Source of the DNA: Candidatus Latescibacterota bacterium
GTDB taxonomy: Bacteria > Latescibacterota > UBA2968 > UBA8231
Assembly: GCA_022820485.1 (NCBI GenBank)
Contig: JAJEFJ010000068.1
Location: 1 to 64,000 of the forward strand
DNA length: 64,000 bases
Reading direction: 5' to 3'
Position 1 is the first letter of the stretch. Each line of letters opens with the position of its first letter. The notes below the pieces were generated by a model, which saw nothing but the letters and a program-made list of their open reading frames with translations, made no database searches and was not told the DNA's origin. Position numbers and translations under genes: made by a program. Of the stretch, positions 8,614-17,535 are shown one piece after another.

Positions 8614-10255
8614 GCCAGGGACAAGCCAACTCCTTCAGGGGGAGGTAATAGCGGACGGTGGCGCGCAACAGCCCTCCGGTGTACACCGATTGCGGCGCGC
8701 CCATCGTCACCTGCGTCAACCCCTTAGTGTAAACCGTAGTGGGGGGAGAGGGGTTGTCCGCGATTAAGGTCTTGGCATCGCGGGTTTCGTTCAGTATCGA
8801 CTGGAAGTCAGTTTGGGCATTCTCATACTCTGCCTGCAGGATTTTCTCGGGCCAGTTCGGGTTTTTGCCGTCGTAGTACTGGAAGCGCGCCAGTTCGGTG
8901 TCGGCGTAGCTCTTCTCTCCGAGGACGGGCGCGTGGTTCCAGTCGCGCATTTTGTCGGTGTCCCGAATGCGGACGATGAGGTCGTAGTCCTCTTGGGACA
9001 TTGAGGCGTGATAGAGGTGGGCCAACTCCTGCATGCGGTAGGGCACGAACCTGCCTCTTTCGTAGTCGTAGTCGTCCCTCGCGTACTCCCAGCCGCCCGG
9101 ACCGTAGCGAGCCGGCAACAGAAGCTGGCCGTCTTCGCGGGTGATGGCGTTGTCCATGAGAAGCTGGATCTGCGAGCGCAGCAGTTCGAGATAGCCGAAG
9201 TCGCCAGTGAGCAGGAGGGCGCACTCGGCGGCGATGGTGAGGGCGCTGAACATGATGTAGTGGCCGACGAAGGTGTTCCAGCCGTAGAGCCCGCCCCACC
9301 AGAGGCCGTTGCGGTTTTCGCCGATTTGGCCGGTCGGCCCGACGTTGTCGGGCAGGATGCCGCCGTTGCGCTCGATGCGCTCCATCCATCCCTCGGTGTA
9401 GTCGAGCACCCACTGCTTGTACTTGTCCTCGCCGGTATAGAGGAAGGCGTTGGTAATGAGGCCAGTGGCACCGAGGCTGTGGGGGACATCGCCGTTGAGG
9501 ACGATGTGGTCGAACAGCTTCAGGATCTCCTCCCGGCGCGCGGGATTCTCGAACCAGTTCCCCTCGAGGTCTGTCACCACCGGATCGAGGGTGGCCCGCA
9601 CCCTGTAGGGGCGATATCCCTTCTCGTAACCCGTTTCCCCTCCCTGCAGCCACATGATCACATTGTCCACCGTGGCATGGCGCATGGGGCCGACGCTGGT
9701 CTGAATGGGGCTGCGGAAGATCCTGTGCCGGGGATCGTAGTTGGGGGCCTCGGGATCCTCGTCCATGAACATGGCCGCGAACCGTCTGGCGCGGCGCACG
9801 TTTTCCGAAATGGTGGGATCAGCCAGGCCGAAATGGTAGAAGGCCATGTTGCCCTCGCCTTGGTGGTACCACTCGTTGGCACCGGCGGCGGCTTGGTTGT
9901 AGTACTCGTTGTGGATCTGGGGTTGAAAGCGGGGGTGGACGCGGCTGACGATGTCGTCGGCGAAGAACCGGGTGGTTGCGTGCCATTGCTGCAACCCGAG
10001 GTCGAGCACCTTGCGATCGGCCCCCATCGCGTAGAACAGGCCCCAGTTATACACCCTTTCGTACAAGTCGTCGAGATCATCGGCGTAGTAGAATGCTCCG
10101 CCCTTTTCCGCGTACTTGTCGACCATTGGCTCGATCGCGTCCTCCATCAGCTTCATCAAGCGGCGTTCCAGCAGCGCCCATCCGGGGGGCGGCGAGACTT
10201 GCGTCGCCCTGACTTCGACCAACTTAGGGACCGCGCCCGTCTGATTACCTGTCAT
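8591..10255 (-). CDS. Conserved alpha/alpha-barrel-like protein, C-terminus truncated by the TnpB element
   Basis: The 554-residue protein is rich in Trp and Tyr and in paired-helix segments typical of (alpha/alpha) toroid enzymes such as polysaccharide lyases and unsaturated glycosidases. There is no signal peptide and I cannot assign a named family. The conserved end (TQVTMGAPQSVYTGGLLRATVRYY) runs straight into residues encoded by the TnpB element's right end (LPLKELACPWLTRPPQR), so the natural C-terminus is probably lost. A strong AGGAGG precedes the ATG. It is third in a minus-strand run after an esterase and a glycosidase-like protein, which suggests carbohydrate degradation. Confidence 0.75.
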   Translation of the reverse strand: MTGNQTGAVPKLVEVRATQVSPPPGWALLERRLMKLMEDAIEPMVDKYAEKGGAFYYADDLDDLYERVYNWGLFYAMGADRKVLDLGLQQWHATTRFFADDIVSRVHPRFQPQIHNEYYNQAAAGANEWYHQGEGNMAFYHFGLADPTISENVRRARRFAAMFMDEDPEAPNYDPRHRIFRSPIQTSVGPMRHATVDNVIMWLQGGETGYEKGYRPYRVRATLDPVVTDLEGNWFENPARREEILKLFDHIVLNGDVPHSLGATGLITNAFLYTGEDKYKQWVLDYTEGWMERIERNGGILPDNVGPTGQIGENRNGLWWGGLYGWNTFVGHYIMFSALTIAAECALLLTGDFGYLELLRSQIQLLMDNAITREDGQLLLPARYGPGGWEYARDDYDYERGRFVPYRMQELAHLYHASMSQEDYDLIVRIRDTDKMRDWNHAPVLGEKSYADTELARFQYYDGKNPNWPEKILQAEYENAQTDFQSILNETRDAKTLIADNPSPPTTVYTKGLTQVTMGAPQSVYTGGLLRATVRYYLPLKELACPWLTRPPQR

Positions 10256-10275
10256 GCGATCAGCCTCCTAGCAAC

Positions 10276-11859
10276 CTAAACGCGGTACGCGAAGATTTTT
10301 GCCTGAAACATCCGGATCCGAATCGCCAACATCTCACCCACCTCGGACAAGTCGCTGTTGCCGTTCCAGGTGACCGTCTGGTCGAGCGAATCTCCTTGCA
10401 GCAGATCGCTTTCTGCAAAGGTCAGGCCGGCGACCGGATCGACGTCGGGGTGAATCCGCGAGGGAATGTTGCGCAGAATCTCGACCTTGATCCAGCCACC
10501 CGGACGACAGCGGTAGTTGAGCCTCAGCTGACTGGCGGTCCTCACTACGGTCGGCACGGTAAACCGACCCTCCACATCCGTTTCGATGCCGCAGAATCTG
10601 TGGGGCTGCCACCGGGCCCACTGTAACACCGCCTCTCCTCTCTGCAGTGCGTTGTGTAGCGACGTGTGCCCTCCGTAGAGAGACCCCCAAGTGCCATCCG
10701 GCAATTCTGCGATGCCGCTGCCCCAGGAATAGACCATGGCCGCGTCGGGCGCACCCGGAGCGCCCACCGGAATAATCGGCTTGCGCTCCGGCCGCTGCCA
10801 AATCAAACCATCGCGACTGATGGCGAGCTGGCTGTCCACGTGGTCGGTGGCGTGGTGGTAAGCCTGTACCAACATGCAGTGCAGATCGTCTCTACCCGGA
10901 TAGGGAAAGTAGTCGCCGCCGTAGAACGAGAGGTCGGGCTCGTCCTGACCGTCTGGAAAGAGGAGGAGCTTGGGAGCGGGCCAGTGATTGAAGTCCTTGG
11001 TCCGGGTCAGCCCGATCGCCCGGTGGAAAATGCCATCCTCTGGAACGCCGCTGCCAATTAGGTCGAACTGTTCCTGGGGGACGCCTTGGATGCGACAGTA
11101 GGCGTAGTAGTAACCGGATTGCTCGTCGTATCTGACGGAGAGGCCTCCGTCCATGGGAAAATCGGCGAGAATCTTGTCGGTCCGCTTCCAGTGAATGCGG
11201 TCGGGGGAGACCCACCCCATTACCCGACCCTTGAGAATCAGCTTGGGCCCTTTGTAGGCTGGACCTAGGTATTCCTGATCGGCCCACCATTTTTGTATGT
11301 ATTCATCGTCGACCTCCTCACCCTCGTTGGCGAGCTCTCCGGTCTCCGAATTGATCATAGCTCCCTCACAACCCATGCCCTTAAACCGCTCTTCAGGTGG
11401 CGCGGTTGGATCCTCGAATACCGCTTTGAGCAGGTCGCCCCCCACATCGGTAACCAAGTTGTTTTCTTTCGAGCCGTTCCGTTCGATGATGCCCAAGGTG
11501 GGACGGGTCCAGCGGTAAGCGTCTTCACTTACCGCATAAGCGACGCATCTGCCTTGGTAGTAGAGCAGGTGGTATCGGTCATCCGCCTGCCACACCCGCA
11601 CGGAATTGCCTACGCCATCGACGGCACCATCCGCTTGGCCATCGAACTCGAGCGGAGCCGATTTGTCCGCCTCCTCGACTGTCAAGCGGACGCCAATGGG
11701 GGCATCGTAGAGTTCGAACGCGCCCGTTCGATCAACGGAGCGATGGCCCGGAAAAACCTCCGTCCAATCGACCAATGGACGCCAATGTCCCGCGTTCTGC
11801 CTGGGCCTGACCCAATCTCCAGGATAATAACCGCGCAAATCCTGCCATCCGTTACTCAT
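10276..11859 (-). CDS. Glycoside hydrolase family 32/43-like five-bladed beta-propeller protein
   Basis: The 527-residue protein shows repeated blade-like segments with Asp and Trp (WVSPDRIHWKRTD, DGGLSVRYDEQSGYYYAYCR, AISRDGLIWQRPERKP). This is the pattern of GH32/43/62/68 propeller proteins in which each blade reports 'SxDGxxW'. The C-terminal about 110 residues look like a beta-sandwich. No signal peptide is visible. The start codon overlaps the stop of the upstream esterase (ATGA) and a GGAGG lies inside the esterase end, so the two are translationally coupled. The substrate is not predictable from the sequence. Confidence 0.65.
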   Translation of the reverse strand: MSNGWQDLRGYYPGDWVRPRQNAGHWRPLVDWTEVFPGHRSVDRTGAFELYDAPIGVRLTVEEADKSAPLEFDGQADGAVDGVGNSVRVWQADDRYHLLYYQGRCVAYAVSEDAYRWTRPTLGIIERNGSKENNLVTDVGGDLLKAVFEDPTAPPEERFKGMGCEGAMINSETGELANEGEEVDDEYIQKWWADQEYLGPAYKGPKLILKGRVMGWVSPDRIHWKRTDKILADFPMDGGLSVRYDEQSGYYYAYCRIQGVPQEQFDLIGSGVPEDGIFHRAIGLTRTKDFNHWPAPKLLLFPDGQDEPDLSFYGGDYFPYPGRDDLHCMLVQAYHHATDHVDSQLAISRDGLIWQRPERKPIIPVGAPGAPDAAMVYSWGSGIAELPDGTWGSLYGGHTSLHNALQRGEAVLQWARWQPHRFCGIETDVEGRFTVPTVVRTASQLRLNYRCRPGGWIKVEILRNIPSRIHPDVDPVAGLTFAESDLLQGDSLDQTVTWNGNSDLSEVGEMLAIRIRMFQAKIFAYRV

Positions 11860-12764
11860 CGCAATCCTCCAATATCATATCTCGACACAAAATCCCAGAT
11901 TAAACGACTGGTATTAGAGCCGTCGTAGCTAACATCAAACCAGACATGTCCTCCGTCGATAACCTTATAATGTTCTACAGCAGTATTGTTGTCTCCGTCT
12001 GTATAGGAATAATGTTCTATTGTCATTCCACTATCATCCATACTATTTACTATCGGAGTAGTACTGGTATTGTTAAAACTTGTCCAATAAGCAAGCACCT
12101 CATCAATTGATGACAATCCCTCAAACTCCCCATCATAAGGGACAGACTTGTCTTCTGTACCGTGAATATTAATCATAGCCGTGGGGTGTGATGGGTTACA
12201 GTTGTTATGTGTTTCCTCCATCATTGTTCCAGCAACAGAACCTATGGCCGCTATTTTATCGCTATGGTAGCAAGCAAGTGCATAAGTAAAGAAAGCGCCG
12301 TTTGAGTAACCACAGGAATATACTCTTGCTAAATCAATGTTATAATTGGAAGAAATTTCATCAATTAATGCTTCCACGAAGCCGAAGTCATCCGCATCAC
12401 TTTTATTTTCATCTGATTCTAAACCAGCATTCCAGTGCGGATCTCTATCCAGCAAGGTACCTTGGGGATAGACCAGAATAAAATTTTCCATGTCTGCCAA
12501 AGGCCGCATATCTGCATATTTTAAGTATTGGCTTGCAATCCCCCCGTATCCGTGAAAGTTAAGCATTAGTGGAACTGCTGAAGTTCCGTCATAAGAATCA
12601 GGCACATAGATAACATACTCTCTTGTTATACCATCGTGGGAAAGCGTTTGTGTAAATAAACCTGTTGTATTTGTAGTGGGTGTATCAAGTGGCCTATCAT
12701 CGTTTTCTGAACAAGAGAATAAGCTTGAAAACGCTATAATGGTGACAATAAAAAGTCTTTTCAT
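11856..12764 (-). CDS. Secreted lipoprotein esterase (polyhydroxybutyrate depolymerase / feruloyl-esterase-like, LpqC type)
   Basis: A signal peptide with lipobox (SSLFSC, Cys about residue 18, then SENDD) marks a lipoprotein. The alpha/beta-hydrolase core has the oxyanion region FHGYGG, nucleophile elbow GYSNGAF (Ser near 153), NIHGTEDKSVPY and a late GGHVWF His. This is the PHB-depolymerase/LpqC layout. The 'CSENDD' start and the marked AT-richness are typical of Bacteroidota genes and unlike both neighbours, so lateral transfer is likely. An AAAGGA lies about 7 nt before the ATG. It ends in an ATGA overlap with the glycosidase-like gene. Confidence 0.8.
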   Translation of the reverse strand: MKRLFIVTIIAFSSLFSCSENDDRPLDTPTTNTTGLFTQTLSHDGITREYVIYVPDSYDGTSAVPLMLNFHGYGGIASQYLKYADMRPLADMENFILVYPQGTLLDRDPHWNAGLESDENKSDADDFGFVEALIDEISSNYNIDLARVYSCGYSNGAFFTYALACYHSDKIAAIGSVAGTMMEETHNNCNPSHPTAMINIHGTEDKSVPYDGEFEGLSSIDEVLAYWTSFNNTSTTPIVNSMDDSGMTIEHYSYTDGDNNTAVEHYKVIDGGHVWFDVSYDGSNTSRLIWDFVSRYDIGGLR

Positions 12765-12798
12765 TGTATTATCCTTTTCACGTCGGATTGACTGGCGA

Positions 12799-14235
12799 TT
12801 ACCACGGCAGCGAGAACGTCTTTACGTTGGTCATGAACTTCATGGCCTCGATCACGCCTTCCTTGACCCCTAAGCCAGAGTCTTTTACGCCGCCAAACGG
12901 AGAGCATTCAATGCGATAGCCGGGAACTTGATTGATGTTGACCGTCCCCGTCCGAATGCGGCGGACGCATTCCAGTGCGCTAGGCAGGTGATTGGTTACT
13001 ACGCCCGAGGAGAGTCCAAACTTGGAATCGTTGGCGACCGCGATGGCGTCGTCGATGTCGGAGATCTCGATGATGGGGGCCAGCGGACCGAACGATTCCT
13101 CCCGAATCATTTCCGCGTCGCGCGGGACATCGTCGATTACCGTTGGTTCTACTAGCGCGCCACGGCGTCCTCCACCTAGTAGCACCTTGGCACCCTGAGC
13201 CACGGCTTTATGGACGCGTTGCTCAAGCAGTTTCGCCGCCGCGTCGTCAATCACCGTACCCACGATGGTATCTGGGTCCGCCGGATCACCGGCTCGATAC
13301 GTGGCCGCTCGTTCGAGGAACTTATCCACAAATACATTCTTAATTTTCCGATGGATGAGCAATCGCTTCACAGCCGTGCAACGTTGGCCCGAATTGCGAA
13401 AACATCCTTCTGCCGCCAGCGTCGCCGCCAGATCGAGGTCCGCATCGTCCAGAATGATCAACGGACTATTACCACCCAATTCCAAGCACAATTTCTTGTA
13501 GCCCGCTAGCTGAGCAATGCGTTTCCCGGTAGCTGTTCCGCCGGTGAACGTGACCAATTCGATCCGCTCATCCGCGATTAATGGCTCAACAACGGTGTCG
13601 ATGTCCCCGACGAAGACGCTGAGCATCTGCTTGGGCAGGCCGGCATCGTAGAGCAACTCGCAAAGCCGAATGGCGGTCAGCGGGGTTTTTTCCGATGGCT
13701 TGACGAGCATGGGCACACCCGCCGCGATTGCCGGTGCAACCTTGTGCGCAACTTGGTTCAGGGGGTGATTGAAGGGTGTAATGGCAAGTGCCAACCGCAC
13801 CGGTTCGCGAACCGTAAAGATCTTCCGCTGTTCACCTTTAGGCGACACATCGCCGGAGAATATTTCTCCGTCATCCTTTAATGCCTCGACCTCGGCGAAT
13901 TGAAAAACGTCACAGGCGCGCCCCACCTCGTACTTGGTCTCCCGCATGCACAGCCCGGACTCCATGCGGATCAGGTTGGCAAACTCGCCCGCCCGCTCAA
14001 GCAGAAGCTCGCGAGCCCTAGTCAGCACTTGCGACCGATCAAAGCGCGACGGTTGTCCGTCACAGGACCGTGTGCGGTCGATCACGGAGTCGAGGTGATC
14101 GCCGTTGACTTTGCTAACCGTACCGACAATCGAACCATCGTAGGGATAATGGACGGTCAAAGTGTCCACCGAATCGATTGCTTCTCCGCCTAAGTACGAA
14201 GGCAACTGCAGTGTTTCAACGTTTGCGGTGCTCAT
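12799..14235 (-). CDS. NAD(P)-dependent aldehyde dehydrogenase (PhnY / lactaldehyde dehydrogenase-like)
   Basis: The 478-residue ALDH has ITPFNHPLNQVAHKVAPAIAAG, the cofactor motif FTGGTATGK, the general base in LELGGNSP and the catalytic Cys in NSGQRCTAVKR. The NSGQRCTAVKR block and the SLPW-type end resemble phosphonoacetaldehyde and lactaldehyde dehydrogenases rather than betaine-aldehyde enzymes. It precedes the esterase and glycosidase-like genes on the same strand, so a role in oxidising a sugar-derived aldehyde is also possible. The next gene upstream, divergent, is a PhyH-family oxygenase. Confidence 0.88.
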   Translation of the reverse strand: MSTANVETLQLPSYLGGEAIDSVDTLTVHYPYDGSIVGTVSKVNGDHLDSVIDRTRSCDGQPSRFDRSQVLTRARELLLERAGEFANLIRMESGLCMRETKYEVGRACDVFQFAEVEALKDDGEIFSGDVSPKGEQRKIFTVREPVRLALAITPFNHPLNQVAHKVAPAIAAGVPMLVKPSEKTPLTAIRLCELLYDAGLPKQMLSVFVGDIDTVVEPLIADERIELVTFTGGTATGKRIAQLAGYKKLCLELGGNSPLIILDDADLDLAATLAAEGCFRNSGQRCTAVKRLLIHRKIKNVFVDKFLERAATYRAGDPADPDTIVGTVIDDAAAKLLEQRVHKAVAQGAKVLLGGGRRGALVEPTVIDDVPRDAEMIREESFGPLAPIIEISDIDDAIAVANDSKFGLSSGVVTNHLPSALECVRRIRTGTVNINQVPGYRIECSPFGGVKDSGLGVKEGVIEAMKFMTNVKTFSLPW

Positions 14236-14494
14236 GTTTTATTCTGTGCGTAGTCCGGATACTAAGGATGCGTTTAGCGATTTATCAACTAATTAGCATA
14301 ATAAGTATTGTTGAGGCGATGCGAAATTTGCGCGGTAGTGCTAAGCGAGTCAGCTTTCAGAATAATCATTCTATCTCAATTTATTACAATGAGTTACGTA
14401 GAATGTTACAACCTCGCGGGATTGGTTGCGATTATCTACACAAACTCTTTGATTCTAACGGTGGCCCAATCCGCTACTCTGACGAAAGGCAAGA
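14236..14494. other. AT-rich divergent intergenic region
   Basis: This is the shared upstream region of the aldehyde dehydrogenase (minus) and the PhyH-like oxygenase (plus). It is much AT-richer than either gene. Several promoter-like hexamers occur but no pair is convincing, and I see no operator-like palindrome. Confidence 0.5.
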
Positions 14495-14500
14495 TTGACG

Positions 14501-15316
14501 ATGATGACCGAAGAACAACGCTATCTTTTTGATCTATGCGGTTTTCTGCACCTGAAGAACGTCCTGACCCCGGAGGAACTGGACGCGGCTTCGGATGCCG
14601 CCAATCGCTATATCAACAGCGCACCGGAAGACCTGCCGCCGCATTTCGGACGATCGGAAAACCTCAAGGGCTTTGCCCACGGCTTCGCCTTCGACCGGGC
14701 GCTGGAAAAGCTGGTTTTTCTGCCGGCAGTCTGGCCCATCGTGCTGGAGCTGACCAACGGCAAACCCATGCTCGCCAGCGGTACCATGATGCTCGACTCT
14801 CCTGACGGACACACCGAGGCGGTGCAACTGCACTGCGCCCGCGACGACTACGGCTTTGAGAGCGCCCGTTACGAGGTGCGCCAAGGCCGTATCTACTGCG
14901 ACGACTTTGTGGTATTTCCCTATCTGGACGATGTGCTTCCCGGTGATGGCGGGCTACTCGTGGTGCCGGGGTCGCACAAAAGCGAGTTCGACCGGCCGCC
15001 GCAGCTTTTTAATCAGGGTCGCATCGAAGGGGAGGTACCGCCGGGGGTCGTCAATATCACGCCCGCGGCCGGGGATGTGGTGGTCATGCCCGAATGTGTA
15101 ACCCACGGGGTCCTGCCTTGGCGAGCCGCCGACCGCCAGCGCCGAGTGCTGACGCTGCGCTACCGGCCACACCATCGCCAAGCCGGCCCCATTCCAGAGG
15201 CGGTCCAGGAGCGGCTGGCACCCGAAACTCGCGAGTTGGTCGAATCGGCGCACTATACCCATGAAAAGAAAATCGCCACTCGGCAACGGGTGTGCCTCAG
15301 CCGAGATGAGCAGTAA
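14501..15316 (+). CDS. Phytanoyl-CoA dioxygenase (PhyH) family Fe(II)/2-oxoglutarate oxygenase
   Basis: About 271 residues. The N-terminus (FDLCGFLHLKNVLTPEEL) is the usual PhyH opening. LHCARDDYGF holds a probable Fe-binding His, with Asp one or two positions later than the classical HxD. The core continues with FPYLDDVLPGDGGLLVVPGSHK, distal His in CVTHGVLPW, and RRVLTLRYRPHH supplying the 2-oxoglutarate-binding Arg. Substrates in this large family are very diverse. The ATG at 14501 is used; a TTG at 14495 sits at better spacing from AAAGG and may be the true start. The 3' end overlaps the next gene by 11 nt. Confidence 0.85.
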   Translation: MMTEEQRYLFDLCGFLHLKNVLTPEELDAASDAANRYINSAPEDLPPHFGRSENLKGFAHGFAFDRALEKLVFLPAVWPIVLELTNGKPMLASGTMMLDSPDGHTEAVQLHCARDDYGFESARYEVRQGRIYCDDFVVFPYLDDVLPGDGGLLVVPGSHKSEFDRPPQLFNQGRIEGEVPPGVVNITPAAGDVVVMPECVTHGVLPWRAADRQRRVLTLRYRPHHRQAGPIPEAVQERLAPETRELVESAHYTHEKKIATRQRVCLSRDEQ

Positions 15317-15872
15317 GCCCAAGTGCATTATCGTCACAGGCCGGCCGGGATCGGGGAAGACGAGTTTAGCCAAGAGGCTCGCTGAGCGATTGTGGATGCC
15401 GGTCATCAGTCGCGACGAGATCAAGGAAGGCTATGTCAATACCCATGGCGTCAAGCACGATCAGCTTCCGCCGGATACCAACAACGTAGTCTCCAATTTT
15501 TTCTTCGAGATAGTAAATCAGTATCTAGCCAGTAATATCTCTGTCGTTATTGAGGCGGCCTTTCAGCACCGGGTTTGGGAACCAAGAATGCCCAAGATCC
15601 TTGAATTGTGCACTCCTTTCATTGTCGTCTGCTCCGTTGACGGGATGGTGGCGGCTAAGCGCCATCTCCAGCGGGGTCTGGATGCTCCGAATCGGGAGTT
15701 CTACCACGGCGATAAGCGAGTTGAAATCTACCGGGAAACAGGTGAGATGTCGCCTCCTGGCGACTATACAGCTCCGAATTTCAACGTGCCCACAGTTCAT
15801 GTCTCAACAGAGGGGCAATACTCACCCAGCATAGATGACATTGTGCAGCGAATCCGACTATTGAATGCTTAG
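15306..15872 (+). CDS. P-loop kinase of the AAA_33/zeta-toxin-like type
   Basis: The 188-residue protein opens with a Walker A (GRPGSGKTS) and continues with ISRDEIKEG, the Asp-Glu arrangement of small-molecule P-loop kinases, and an EAAFQHRVW strand with a Walker B-like Glu. The likely ATG at 15306 overlaps the oxygenase stop by 11 nt (ATGAGCAGTAA); an upstream in-frame start at 15261 would add 15 residues with no similarity to the fold. The substrate is unknown. It could phosphorylate a small molecule made by the neighbouring genes. Confidence 0.75.
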   Translation: MSSKPKCIIVTGRPGSGKTSLAKRLAERLWMPVISRDEIKEGYVNTHGVKHDQLPPDTNNVVSNFFFEIVNQYLASNISVVIEAAFQHRVWEPRMPKILELCTPFIVVCSVDGMVAAKRHLQRGLDAPNREFYHGDKRVEIYRETGEMSPPGDYTAPNFNVPTVHVSTEGQYSPSIDDIVQRIRLLNA

Positions 15873-16017
15873 AAGCGAAGTCAATAAGTACGTTTTTCCT
15901 TCACTAACTGGGAAACAGGCTATTGCCGATTCGGACCTATCAATCATGGCAGAACCTATCCGACAGAAAATCATGGAGATATCGAAGATTGAAGATCGTC
16001 CAACTTTCGAAAGCTAA
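15865..16017 (+). CDS. Possible small protein (50 residues)
   Basis: An open frame whose ATG overlaps the stop of the kinase gene (ATGCTTAG). The product is hydrophilic and charged, with EPIRQKIMEISKIEDRP near its end. No ribosome binding site is evident and it is not a family I recognise. It could equally be a remnant or non-coding. Confidence 0.25.
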   Translation: MLRSEVNKYVFPSLTGKQAIADSDLSIMAEPIRQKIMEISKIEDRPTFES

Positions 16018-16118
16018 TCTGAGCAATGACCTACTTTCTTTTCACGTTATGAGGATGGTCTTGTTGCCATCCTGAGAATTCGCCATAAGGAGTCATTTAG
16101 CCCATAGGAGACGCCAAG

Positions 16119-16604
16119 ATGGAGAATATCACCCTGTCGTTGTGGATTATCGCTATGGCCCTGCAAATTACTTTTCTAGTCGCTTTGACAGCGATCGCTC
16201 AGACTCTTCGACGATCAAATGGAATTTGCAGCCCATTTTGGCTTGTTATCTTCTTCTATCTGTATTCCTTGGGGCAATATGCTAATCCGTTTCTGCTAGG
16301 ACTCCTGACCGAGTCTAGCACAGCGTTCATAGCCCCAGACTCGTCGATCAGCTTAGCTCAGCTATTTTCCTTTCTCAGTTCCGTTCGCCTGATATTCATA
16401 CTGCTGGCTGCCTTTTGTCTCCTCGCCCTAGTCTTGGCGGATCTATCCCACTTTTGGCGGGGCGCAGGCGATACACGACCATCTCGTTGGTTTCAACGCT
16501 TCGAGTTGTTTGGCCATCACCGTTTTGGAATCGGGTTGACCATGGTGCTGTTGGTGATAGCGCACCCCACCCTTCTAGCGGGCCTTCTGTTGAGTAGCAA
16601 TTGA
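16119..16604 (+). CDS. Small integral membrane protein of unknown function
   Basis: The 161-residue protein has about four hydrophobic segments (about 5-28, 37-55, 85-107, 135-158) with short polar loops. AGGAG lies 8 nt before the ATG. No motif identifies the family. It sits between the P-loop kinase and a PHP phosphatase in a plus-strand run. Confidence 0.65.
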   Translation: MENITLSLWIIAMALQITFLVALTAIAQTLRRSNGICSPFWLVIFFYLYSLGQYANPFLLGLLTESSTAFIAPDSSISLAQLFSFLSSVRLIFILLAAFCLLALVLADLSHFWRGAGDTRPSRWFQRFELFGHHRFGIGLTMVLLVIAHPTLLAGLLLSSN

Positions 16605-16648
16605 GACCGGCAGACCACAGCCGATAAGAAAGATGAGGAGATCTTGAC

Positions 16649-17515
16649 GTGACAGCACCAAACATCACTTCGGCAGCACGCGTGTCCATCCACGGTGGAC
16701 ACAGCAAAGAATTCGGCGATGCAAATGATTCCACGCTTGAGGAGGTCGTGCGCGCCTACATTGACAAGGGCTTCAAATGGGTGGGCATTACCGAGCATAT
16801 CCCGCCAGCTTCAGCCGACTTCCTATTCCCTTGGGAGATTGAAGAGGGCCAGACGCTTGAGTCGAGGATGGAACGGTTCACAGAATACTTCTCGGTCGCG
16901 CGCAGGCTCCAGAGGGAATATCGAGATTCCATTCGCATCTTAGTCGGATTCGAAACAGAGAGTTACACGGGCTACGTAGCGCACGTCAACAGTCTGCGGA
17001 ATCAATTTCAACCAGACTACATCGTTGGCTCGGTCCATCACGTGAGGGATATATGTATAGATGGTCCGCCAGAGTGGTATGCCCAAGCCATAGAAGAGGC
17101 CGGAGGAATCGATGAGCTATTCTGTGAATACTTCGACCAACAATACGAGCTCATAGAGGAATTAGAACCCGAAGTGGTCGGACACTTTGACCTCATCCGA
17201 ATGCACGACAGGGACTATCGTCAGCGCTTAGAGATCCCCAAAATCAAAGAGAGAATCTGGAGGAACCTCGAGAAGATCAAGGACCTTGGGTCGATTCTCG
17301 ATTTCAATCTCAGGGCCTTTGAAAAGGGCGGATCGGAACCTTACGTATCCAGATCTATATTGGAAATGGCACTGGACCTTGGCGTTCCTTGCGTCCCGGG
17401 AGACGATTCACATGGGGTCGCGGGAGTTGGATTACATATCGAAAAAGGGATCGAAATACTAACGCAGACTGGATTTAGCACGGATTGGCAACTCCCAAGG
17501 GGCTGCGGCACATAA
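16649..17515 (+). CDS. PHP-domain phosphatase (histidinol-phosphatase HisK/HisJ-like)
   Basis: The metal-binding PHP signatures occur in order: SIHGGHSK (about 13-18), ITEHIPP (about 49-55), GFETES (about 99), VGSVHHVRD (about 129), GHFDLIR and the final DDSHG. This is the layout of class III histidinol-phosphatases, although many relatives act on other phosphate esters. A GTG start at 16649 is supported by GAGGAG 7-8 nt upstream. No other histidine-biosynthesis gene is near, so involvement in histidine synthesis is doubtful. Confidence 0.82.
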   Translation: MTAPNITSAARVSIHGGHSKEFGDANDSTLEEVVRAYIDKGFKWVGITEHIPPASADFLFPWEIEEGQTLESRMERFTEYFSVARRLQREYRDSIRILVGFETESYTGYVAHVNSLRNQFQPDYIVGSVHHVRDICIDGPPEWYAQAIEEAGGIDELFCEYFDQQYELIEELEPEVVGHFDLIRMHDRDYRQRLEIPKIKERIWRNLEKIKDLGSILDFNLRAFEKGGSEPYVSRSILEMALDLGVPCVPGDDSHGVAGVGLHIEKGIEILTQTGFSTDWQLPRGCGT

Positions 17516-17535
17516 CGAGTAACAGAGGAATATCG

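Larger units (their letters stand above)
7441..8655 (+). mobile_element. IS200/IS605-family element with tnpB only
   Basis: A single tnpB gene with no TnpA (HUH) transposase nearby. The right end probably lies just after a short hairpin (about 8627-8647, CTCC/GGAG arms around TTCAGGG), which resembles the subterminal hairpins of this family. The left end is placed approximately, before the tnpB promoter. The sequence just upstream of the right end, overlapping the tnpB 3' end, would be the expected source of an omega-RNA guide. The boundaries are estimates. Confidence 0.6.

Noticed and set aside
9008..10279. Long plus-strand open frame (423 codons) opposite the alpha/alpha-barrel-like gene
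   Set aside because: Antisense shadow of a GC-rich gene; low-complexity Val/Ala/Gly/His-rich translation with no recognisable motif.
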